This document shows positions 8,692 to 15,060 of a stretch of 64,000 nt of DNA, piece after piece. A model generated the notes under the pieces. That model searched no databases. It had not been told where the DNA came from and saw only the letters and a list, made by a program, of their open reading frames with translations. The position numbers and the translations under genes were made by a program. Positions within the stretch are counted from its first letter, which is position 1, and every line of letters begins with the position of its first letter. This stretch comes from Ancylomarina euxina (GTDB taxonomy: Bacteria > Bacteroidota > Bacteroidia > Bacteroidales > Marinifilaceae). The stretch lies in NCBI RefSeq assembly GCF_003863355.1, contig NZ_QQWG01000001.1, positions 472,675 through 536,674 on the forward strand, written 5' to 3'.

Positions 8692-9719
8692 AAGTAGTTT
8701 CGTTTTTTGCAGGAGCAGGCGGATTAGATTTGGGATTTGAAAAGGCTGGATTTGATGTAATATGGGCAAATGAATACGATAAAGTTATTTGGGAAACATA
8801 TGAGAAAAATCATAAACAGACTACTCTAGACAGGAGAAGTATTGTTGATATTAAGTCTGATGAGGTTCCTGAATGCGATGGAATTATTGGAGGACCGCCA
8901 TGTCAAAGCTGGAGTGAAGCAGGTGCTTTAAGAGGAATAAATGATAAACGAGGTCAATTATTTTTCGACTTTATAAGAATCTTAGAAGCTAAACAACCAA
9001 AATTCTTTTTAGCAGAGAATGTTAGTGGAATGTTATTACCTAGACATAAAGATGCTCTTGAGAATATTAAGGAAATGTTTAGAAATGCAGGATACGAACT
9101 TTCTTTTCAACTATTAAATGCTTGTGATTATAATGTTCCACAGGATAGAAAACGTGTGTTTTTTGTAGGAATTAGAAAAGACCTTGGGTTTAAATTTGAA
9201 TTTCCAAACATCACTTATCCCAAAGTTGATTTGTTAACTACCATAGGTGATCTAAAAGAAAATGCAGTTCCTGCTTTAGAGAAAAATCATACAAACCAAA
9301 TGTCTTGCGTTATACCTAATCATGAATACATGATAGGTGGATTTTCGACTATGTTTATGTCTAGAAATCGTGTGCGAAAATGGGATGAACAATCATTTAC
9401 AATTCAAGCTGGTGGTAGACATGCTCCTATACATCCTCAAGCTCCAACTATGGAACTTGTTGAAAAGGATAAACGGAAATTTGTTGAAGGACAAGAACAT
9501 TTGTATAGACGTTTAAGTGTAAGAGAATGTGCAAGAATTCAGACTTTTCCTGATGATTTTATTTTTTATTATTCCAAAGTTGCTGACGCTTATAAAATGA
9601 TTGGTAATGCTGTTCCTGTAAATTTTGGGAACTTTATGGCAGAATGTATTAAACAGCAGATTGAAGAGTGTGAAAAGAATAAAGGTAAAGTTATATCTAA
9701 AGAATGTGCAGAAATCTAA
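8688..9719 (+). CDS. DNA (cytosine-5-)-methyltransferase, HaeIII/HaeII-like
   Basis: A 343-residue C5 methyltransferase. Motif I is [17 protein letters not shown], motif IV is GGPPCQSW with the catalytic Cys, motif VI is AENVSG, motif VIII is [10 protein letters not shown] and motif X includes MIGNAVPVN. The target-recognition region [10 protein letters not shown]...HPQAP closely resembles what I recall of M.HaeIII (GGCC), and [11 protein letters not shown]...[14 protein letters not shown] recalls the HaeII/NgoBI type (RGCGCY). The recognition site is therefore unresolved. The enzyme protects the host from the upstream endonuclease. Confidence 0.95.
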   Translation: MKVVSFFAGAGGLDLGFEKAGFDVIWANEYDKVIWETYEKNHKQTTLDRRSIVDIKSDEVPECDGIIGGPPCQSWSEAGALRGINDKRGQLFFDFIRILEAKQPKFFLAENVSGMLLPRHKDALENIKEMFRNAGYELSFQLLNACDYNVPQDRKRVFFVGIRKDLGFKFEFPNITYPKVDLLTTIGDLKENAVPALEKNHTNQMSCVIPNHEYMIGGFSTMFMSRNRVRKWDEQSFTIQAGGRHAPIHPQAPTMELVEKDKRKFVEGQEHLYRRLSVRECARIQTFPDDFIFYYSKVADAYKMIGNAVPVNFGNFMAECIKQQIEECEKNKGKVISKECAEI

Positions 9720-9782
9720 CAAGCACATAAAGTATCTGATTAAATTCACTTTATTGCAACACAAAGTAGGAAACATTTACAG

Positions 9783-9814
9783 GATTAGACTTTATAGTCT
9801 AATCTTTTTTTTTT
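9783..9814 (+). terminator. Terminator after the methyltransferase
   Basis: GATTAGACT (9783-9791) pairs with AGTCTAATC (9796-9804) over a TTAT loop and is followed by ten T residues. It ends the restriction-modification transcript. Confidence 0.92.
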
Positions 9815-9876
9815 ATTACAGTTATTAGACGATTTAAGGCACAATTTAAATGTTAATGTGTATAATCGAAACATTA

Positions 9877-10100
9877 TATTTTTGAAAAAATAACGAAATC
9901 AAGAATATATTTAATTCATTAAGAAAACAATGATATAAAGCGTTTTGATCTTGATGTAGCATTCTATATCATTTGAAAAAGATCGTGTGTTATATCGCCG
10001 TAAATCATGATTAAAAATGAAATTACTGTATGGGATTGGATAGTTTGAATATAAAAAAAAGACAAGCTTCATAAAGATCGTTTATGAAGCTTGCCTTTTC
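9877..10100 (+). ncRNA. Candidate small RNA in the restriction-modification/secreted-protein gap
   Basis: ATGTTAAT (9850-9857) is followed by TATTTTTG (9877-9884), a TAnnTTTG match. The stretch contains a 9-bp inverted repeat AATGATATA (9929-9937) / TATATCATT (9965-9973) and ends at a 13-bp terminator stem followed by CCTTTT. No plausible protein is encoded. Transcription is inferred, not shown. Confidence 0.33.
10053..10098. terminator. Bidirectional terminator with a 13-bp stem
   Basis: CAAGCTTCATAAA (10063-10075) pairs perfectly with TTTATGAAGCTTG (10081-10093) over GATCG. Eight A residues on the left give a U run for the minus-strand gene ending at 10133, and CCTTTT on the right serves the plus strand. 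Confidence 0.88.
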
Positions 10101-10132
10101 TATTAATAATGCAGGATGTCAATATTTGCAAA

Positions 10133-10948
10133 CTACATTTTCTCAATACATTTTAAATACTCTTGATATTTAATACCATCTTTTATTTCACTATCATAGA
10201 TGTATAATCTCACATCAGATATTATCTTTTGCGATAAAGTTTCAATTTCTTCTTTCTCTAGATTAAAGAATGCTGAATATGTAAATCCTCCACCATTGCG
10301 ACTGACTTTTGAATCTACTTCAACATTAGGTCTTTCTATTTTTGTACCATCTTTAAAAAGAATTATAACACCTTTAATTCCTACATTAATTGTACTTCCA
10401 GAAACCTGAATACTCATATAGTTGGTTATTGAAGAATCAGTTTGAACTCGTAGGAATGATATTGGATTGATGTATGGTGAATGATATTTGGTTTTATTTG
10501 TAAATTTATCCTTCTCTACAATTATGCTATTACAATAATCCTCGATATTTTCCTTGATAACTACTTTTTTTGTTTTAAGTGGCTTTATCTCTTTGATTAT
10601 ATATTGAGGACTATATGTCATAGAGTTCAATCGAATTTTAAATCGATTACCTGTCGTATTATCAATGATATTTGTTTGGAATTTTAAATTAGTAACACCG
10701 TTTACTTTTCCAATTTCCTCAATTGCAATATTACTGAATCCATATTTTTCTAATTTTTTTGGAACTCTTTTGTTTAGAGCATTAATTACTGCGGAACTTA
10801 ATCCGATATTCGTAATTTCTTTTAAATATTCGTTAGTGAATGTTTCTTTTACTTCAAGAGTTTTCTTTCCTACTGGTGCTACTTGAGCAGTAGAATTAAA
10901 TGACATTACTAACGCGATAATAATGACTAAAAGAGATAGTTTTTTCAT
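10133..10948 (-). CDS. Secreted protein of unknown function
   Basis: The 271-residue protein begins with a clear signal peptide (MKKLSLLVIIIALVMSFNS then TAQ, cleavage near residue 21). The mature part has no domain I recognise and no lipobox. Two cysteines (near 139 and 267) could pair. It alternates charged and hydrophobic stretches in a beta-rich pattern. It is island cargo on the opposite strand from the restriction-modification genes, with its own strong terminator and an unusual GC-richer leader upstream. A role in the cell envelope is inferred only from the signal peptide. Confidence 0.75.
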   Translation of the reverse strand: MKKLSLLVIIIALVMSFNSTAQVAPVGKKTLEVKETFTNEYLKEITNIGLSSAVINALNKRVPKKLEKYGFSNIAIEEIGKVNGVTNLKFQTNIIDNTTGNRFKIRLNSMTYSPQYIIKEIKPLKTKKVVIKENIEDYCNSIIVEKDKFTNKTKYHSPYINPISFLRVQTDSSITNYMSIQVSGSTINVGIKGVIILFKDGTKIERPNVEVDSKVSRNGGGFTYSAFFNLEKEEIETLSQKIISDVRLYIYDSEIKDGIKYQEYLKCIEKM

Positions 10949-11023
10949 ATTGATTCTTTAAATAAAATAATGAATCCATAAGGTTCTTTCGGATACGGAT
11001 AGTGCTCTATGTAAATTGAAAGA

Positions 11024-11109
11024 GGGCGTGAACCTCTACTAATGATTTAATAATACGAGGTATCTGGAAACACCCTAGAAGATTAAACACAGCAGAATAG
11101 AACACGCCC
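11024..11109 (-). other. Possible structured leader or RNA upstream of the secreted-protein gene
   Basis: GGGCGTG (11024-11030) pairs with CACGCCC (11103-11109) across 72 bases. Inside, ACCTC (11032-11036) pairs with GAGGT (11057-11061) and GG/CC with flanking TCT/AGA gives another small stem, so a branched fold closed by a GC helix is possible. It lies about 75 bp upstream of the minus-strand gene at 10948 and is clearly more GC-rich than its surroundings. The strand is assumed from the neighbouring gene. Nothing protein-coding is seen in 10949-11310. Confidence 0.35.
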
Positions 11110-11310
11110 ATGCAGGCGCGTCAACTCAACCATTTCCTCTTCTATTAAATTTTCCAGATTTTCGTATAGAGAAATAATTAGTAACGCAAACTCTTTATAT
11201 GTAGTATATTATCTTTTGTTTAGATCATGTATGAAATTTTTACTTGTTTCAATGTTTAAAAATAGAACATATCTGACAATTTTCTTTATGAATGTTAATC
11301 TTATTTTACA

Positions 11311-12888
11311 TTATTCATCCCAATACTGATATGTTTTAACTCCATTTTCTCGAATTATTTTTTTTATCCTCCTTACTTTAGGGTAAACACCTTCATTAAG
11401 CTCTTCTGTATCTGCATGATCTTCGAAAGGCAAATTGTCCCAATCAAGAGTTGTATATTTATTTTGTCCATTATTTTCCTTTAAAGATTTCTTATATGCA
11501 AATAATTGATGTCCACGATATATTGGTATCATTGCTTTTGCCCAACCTTTTATTTTAACAACAGCAAAATCGTCTCCGATTTCTATCCATTCTAATATCT
11601 TTAATAATTGTGATTTAAAAATATCATGATTATCACTGTAATGTATTATTTCGTTGTCAAGACTGTTTTGAAGCGCTCTATTGGTTTCATATAAATCTTT
11701 CATATCAATCTCTATTTGAGATAATTCATACTCAAATTTGCGCTCAAAAGCATCGTATTTAACATCATCAATCTTACTAGATAATAATCTTTCATAGTTT
11801 TTTTCAGACATTATTTTTAATGCTCGTTTTCTTTTTAGGTGTGTGGTAAGATTGGCATTATTAGTATCGATTTTTTGTTTTAAATCTGATCTAACTAATT
11901 CATCTTTCGATAGACTTGCATTACTTTCTAGTACGTTTCGTACTTCCTGGATTAAGAATGGTCTATTAACAGATTTCGTATCACACTTTTTAGAACAGCG
12001 ATAAATATTTATATTATTTGACTTTATGATGATTTGATTCATTGTTGCACCACATTTACACTTTATGAATGAGGCGAAAGGATTAACATGGACACCAATT
12101 CGTCCAGCAAATCGCTTTCTTTCATCGATAAATTTTTGTGCTGCATTGAATGTTTCTTCATCAACAATCGCTGGAACTTTAATGATTGAATCATTATATT
12201 TTCTTTTCCCACAATAAAAGGAGTTACGTACGATTGAATGAACACTTCCAGTTTTCCATTCTTTTGTTTCGTAATTTTCATTAAGATAGTTTACTATCGT
12301 CCTTACTCCAACACCATTAAGTAGTAATTCAAACATTTTTTTAACGAGAATAGATTCTCCTTCATTAATAACAGGCTTGCCATCAGAACCTTTATCGTAA
12401 CCATAAATTTTAGCACTAAAACATCCTCCTTGACTTGCTGCAAATTGTTTTCCCGATTTAATTCGATGACTTAATGAAATGGATTCTTGTTGTGCCATAC
12501 TGGAAAGCATTCCTGTCATCATTTGGACAGTTGGATTTTCAACTCCATTCTCATTTAATGTTGATAACCCTTCTTTTTGTATATGAATTGCTATACCTTT
12601 TTTAGTGCAATCATCAATAAAATTTACGATATCAATATATCGTCTAGATAATCTGCTTAATTCACTAACCATTATGTGCTTGATATTATTATCCTGAATG
12701 TAATCAAGCATTTTATTGAATTCAATCCTTTCATCCAACCCTTTTCTAAAACCTGATATTTTCTCTGCAAATATTGCAGAGATGTCTAATTTTAAATACT
12801 GAGCCCAACGTTTTAAATCATCAATTTGACGATCGAATGATTGAGAGTCATCTGTTGAACTTACTCTTGCGTATATAACTGCTTTCAT
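11311..12888 (-). CDS. Large serine integrase
   Basis: A 525-residue recombinase. The N-terminal resolvase domain (1-150) has catalytic Ser10 in YARVSS and the SRLSRR arginine motif. The central recombinase domain (about 160-270) follows, with a zinc ribbon (CKCGATM...YRCSKKC, near 278-302), a coiled-coil-rich region (about 340-400) and a C-terminal extension. Enzymes of this kind recombine attP with attB without a phage context. The gene starts 36 bp from the right attP arm and reads inward, the usual position of an integrase next to its att site. It is the evident cause of the comM insertion. Confidence 0.95.
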   Translation of the reverse strand: MKAVIYARVSSTDDSQSFDRQIDDLKRWAQYLKLDISAIFAEKISGFRKGLDERIEFNKMLDYIQDNNIKHIMVSELSRLSRRYIDIVNFIDDCTKKGIAIHIQKEGLSTLNENGVENPTVQMMTGMLSSMAQQESISLSHRIKSGKQFAASQGGCFSAKIYGYDKGSDGKPVINEGESILVKKMFELLLNGVGVRTIVNYLNENYETKEWKTGSVHSIVRNSFYCGKRKYNDSIIKVPAIVDEETFNAAQKFIDERKRFAGRIGVHVNPFASFIKCKCGATMNQIIIKSNNINIYRCSKKCDTKSVNRPFLIQEVRNVLESNASLSKDELVRSDLKQKIDTNNANLTTHLKRKRALKIMSEKNYERLLSSKIDDVKYDAFERKFEYELSQIEIDMKDLYETNRALQNSLDNEIIHYSDNHDIFKSQLLKILEWIEIGDDFAVVKIKGWAKAMIPIYRGHQLFAYKKSLKENNGQNKYTTLDWDNLPFEDHADTEELNEGVYPKVRRIKKIIRENGVKTYQYWDE

Positions 12889-12903
12889 ATTAAATTGTTT
12901 GCC

Positions 12904-12934
12904 TAAATATAAATGAAAAATAATCGACTTACAA
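12904..12934 (-). promoter_or_regulatory. Promoter of the integrase inside the right att arm
   Basis: Read on the minus strand, TTG (12932-12934) lies 20 bases from TATATTTA (12904-12911), one base off TAnnTTTG. The TTG is inside the 21-bp att arm, so integrase bound to the arm could repress its own gene. Confidence 0.45.
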
Positions 12935-12960
12935 TGAAATTTTGTAATTAAAGTTTCGCG
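12925..12960. other. attR junction
   Basis: The right attP arm CGACTTACAATG...TTTTGT (12925-12945) is followed by AATT, the core AAAGT (12950-12954) and native comM sequence beginning TTCGCG. With attL it defines the island ends. Confidence 0.85.
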
Positions 12961-13060
12961 AACAATTGCCGACCTGGAAGGCTCTGAGACTATTGAGACC
13001 GATCATTTATCTGAAGCTATTCAGTACCGAAGTTTGGATCGTGATGGTTGGGGAGGGTGA
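12955..13060 (+). pseudogene. comM: comM, detached 3' end
   Basis: In frame with the 5' part through the core, this stretch encodes [16 protein letters not shown], then [18 protein letters not shown] and the stop, the conserved ComM C terminus. It has no start codon and is silent while the island is present. The 1433 nt of the 5' part plus these 106 nt make exactly 513 codons with no frame or base loss, so the break is clean and reversible in principle. Confidence 0.95.
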
Positions 13061-13389
13061 TATTTAATGTTGAATTAAGAGTTATGAATTTACTGGACAC
13101 TCCTTGGATTTCCCCTTTTGTTTTGCTCTGGCTTGGGTGTAATTTGTACAGTTATTGGATAACTATTAACATTTACGAAAATCCAACTGATAACTAGCTT
13201 AATGGTCTTGGCTTAGGAGTCCGATAGCTATCGGAAGTAGTGGAAATCTCGCAGTTCATTTGGCTTTTTGAGGGGTGGGGCGAGGAGTTGCAGCGTAAAG
13301 CACGACCAGCAGTATAGAAGGAACCTCACTTTAGATTGGCGTTAAATACTCAATTTTTACAAATTGGGGAAAAGATAAATCCTATTGGC
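13061..13389. other. Non-coding stretch with palindrome
   Basis: No gene is seen between comM and ppa. CCGATAGCTATCGG (13221-13234) is a perfect 14-bp palindrome. The rest, including a GC-richer patch near 13270-13320, shows no recognisable feature. Confidence 0.6.
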
Positions 13390-13418
13390 TTGTTTTGTAT
13401 ATTGTTTTCTTACTTTTG
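13390..13418 (+). promoter_or_regulatory. Promoter of ppa
   Basis: TTG (13390-13392), 18 bases, then TACTTTTG (13411-13418) matches the Bacteroidota sigma-ABfr consensus. The start codon is 58 bp downstream. Confidence 0.6.
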
Positions 13419-13476
13419 TTATACAAATTTTGCAAACAGGTAACTGTTTGGTATTGAAATTGAAAAATATAGACTA

Positions 13477-14148
13477 ATGGGAAATAAATTAAATGATCCT
13501 ATTGGCCGATTGATGGGCTTACGTTATAAGTCGCATCCTTGGCACGGGATTGATGTTGGCGATGATGCACCGAATTCGGTGATGGCATTTATCGAAATGG
13601 TGCCAACTGACACGGTTAAGTATGAAGTTGATAAGGTGAGTGGTTTTTTGAAAATCGACCGTCCGCAAAAATATTCCAATGTTGTACCTGCCCTTTATGG
13701 TTTTTTACCTCAGTCGTATTGTGGTAAGTTAGTAGGGGAGTATTGTAGTGAGAAATCGGGAAAAAAAGATATTAAAGGTGATGGCGATCCGTTGGATATT
13801 TGCGTGTTGACCGAGAAGGCGATTGCTCATGGCGATATTATTGCTGAGGTACGTCCTATAGGCGGTTTCCGTATGATCGATGGTAATGAGGCTGATGATA
13901 AGATTATTGCCGTTTTAAAGAACGATGCAACCTACGGTAGTTACAATGATATTTCTGATTGCCCTGAGGTTATTATAACCCGATTAAAGCATTATTTTTT
14001 AACTTATAAGGATATGCCAGGTTTGGATAGCGAAGCCGAAATTACGCACGTATATGGACTTGATGAAGCTAAAGAAGTGATTATACGTTCACTGAATGAC
14101 TATAAAGCACGATTTGAAAATTTAGAAGATATTTTGAAGCACGTATAG
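13477..14148 (+). CDS. ppa: Inorganic pyrophosphatase, soluble family I
   Basis: A 223-residue family I pyrophosphatase that hydrolyses PPi to phosphate in the cytosol. The signature DGDPLDICV with its metal-binding aspartates is intact near residue 107, and the FLKIDRPQKYS and YGFLPQSYCG segments are typical. Some Bacteroidota have slightly longer forms, as here. The window also encodes a membrane pyrophosphatase (37106-39595), so the organism has both soluble and energy-conserving PPi hydrolysis. Confidence 0.95.
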   Translation: MGNKLNDPIGRLMGLRYKSHPWHGIDVGDDAPNSVMAFIEMVPTDTVKYEVDKVSGFLKIDRPQKYSNVVPALYGFLPQSYCGKLVGEYCSEKSGKKDIKGDGDPLDICVLTEKAIAHGDIIAEVRPIGGFRMIDGNEADDKIIAVLKNDATYGSYNDISDCPEVIITRLKHYFLTYKDMPGLDSEAEITHVYGLDEAKEVIIRSLNDYKARFENLEDILKHV

Positions 14149-14185
14149 TTCTAATTTCCTCAAGGAAGATGGAACTTTCAAATAT

Positions 14186-14225
14186 AAATGGAACCCTCGA
14201 TTCTTCGATGAGTTCCATTTTTTTT
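14186..14225 (+). terminator. Terminator after ppa
   Basis: AAATGGAAC (14186-14194) pairs with GTTCCATTT (14212-14220), with an inner TCGA/TCGA stem and a T run. Confidence 0.88.
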
Positions 14226-14372
14226 ATATCATACATAAATAAATTTTATTACTTTTAACTCATGTTAAAATTCAACCTTGGGTTGGTTTATAGGTTTATT
14301 CTAGTATAAATAATAAATAGGATTCAGACATTTTATTAATGTTGATTCTCAATTTGAAAATTATTTAATTTA

Positions 14373-14993
14373 ATGGGAAGTCAGGAGGACTCACAGGTAA
14401 GAATTAATGCTCTTTTAAAAGAGTTGGACAGACAACAACTTGAAGTCAAGAAGAAAAAAAACTTGATTCGACTTATTGTATCTGTCACTATACTTGTATC
14501 TCTTGCTGTTTTTAGCTTTGTATATAAGAAGACGAATCTCGATAAGAGTCAGGTTATTCAGGTTGAGCGAAGTGGCGGTGATATTGTAAAAGAGAAAACA
14601 CCTATTACCAAGCAAGTAAAAACGTATCAACTTGTTTTCGAAAATTTAAACCAATATCCTTTAGCTCGTTTTTTTAGTGAGAAGGAAGCTCTGGCTTTTC
14701 AAAAACAAATTCAGAAATTACAATTGCCTACAACTTATATTCATATTGATAGTCTCGAAGGTAAAGAAAGAGTTTTAACTATCTCTTTAAACTATCGTTA
14801 TTACATACAGTTTGGGCTATTTAAGAATCAACTGATTCCTGATTTAGCTGATAATATGGTTTACCTTCATCAGTTAAAAGATAAGAATTTATTCAAATAT
14901 CGCTTAGGTCCGTTCGCTCATAGTGCTCAGGCAGAACATTTGGTTAAGGATCTGAAATTAAAAGATTATCTGATTGTTGAAGTCTCAAATTAA
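14373..14993 (+). CDS. Membrane-anchored SPOR-like domain protein
   Basis: The 206-residue protein has a short basic cytoplasmic part with a coiled-coil-like helix (1-33), one transmembrane segment (about 35-52) and an extracytoplasmic part. The C-terminal region contains YYIQFGLF near residue 145 and YRLGPFAHSAQAEHLV followed by a YLIVEV strand, the beta-alpha-beta pattern of SPOR domains that bind denuded peptidoglycan. This suggests a cell-wall or division-related protein. It is a single-gene unit between two terminators. The SPOR assignment is by pattern, not by profile. Confidence 0.68.
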   Translation: MGSQEDSQVRINALLKELDRQQLEVKKKKNLIRLIVSVTILVSLAVFSFVYKKTNLDKSQVIQVERSGGDIVKEKTPITKQVKTYQLVFENLNQYPLARFFSEKEALAFQKQIQKLQLPTTYIHIDSLEGKERVLTISLNYRYYIQFGLFKNQLIPDLADNMVYLHQLKDKNLFKYRLGPFAHSAQAEHLVKDLKLKDYLIVEVSN

Positions 14994-15008
14994 ATTGACC
15001 CTATATAA

Positions 15009-15046
15009 AAACTCTCATTCTTTATCGGAATGAGAGTTTCTTTTTG
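15009..15046. terminator. Bidirectional terminator
   Basis: AAACTCTCATTC (15009-15020) pairs with GAATGAGAGTTT (15028-15039), followed by CTTTTTG. It serves the SPOR gene and the convergent cytochrome operon. Confidence 0.9.
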
Positions 15047-15060
15047 TTTCAATTTGTAAT

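Larger units (their letters stand above)
3926..12954. mobile_element. Integrative island in comM (large serine integrase type)
   Basis: About 9.02 kb lies between two copies of the 5-bp core AAAGT (3926-3930 and 12950-12954). Just inside are inverted 21-bp arms (3932-3952 and 12925-12945) with one mismatch, the two halves of the original attP. Removing the island restores an uninterrupted 512-codon comM. Contents are two serine recombinases, a single-subunit RNA polymerase, a type II restriction-modification set and a secreted protein. There are no phage structural, lysis, conjugation or replication genes. The sequence looks more AT-rich by eye than the flanking genes. comM is a known insertion target for other islands, for example AbaR-type elements in Acinetobacter. 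Confidence 0.93.

Noticed and set aside
9625..9828. Short plus-strand frame overlapping the methyltransferase end
   Set aside because: It runs through the terminator hairpin at 9783-9814 and is basic low-complexity sequence, so it is not a gene.
3926..12954. Prophage interpretation of the comM island
   Set aside because: A phage-type polymerase and integrase are present, but 9 kb holds no terminase, portal, capsid, tail, lysis or replication gene. A prophage remnant cannot be fully excluded, but the intact ends and intact genes argue against decay.
13221..13234. Palindrome CCGATAGCTATCGG as an att site or operator
   Set aside because: It lies outside the island ends and next to no start codon. 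Similar short palindromes are common in Bacteroidota intergenic DNA.
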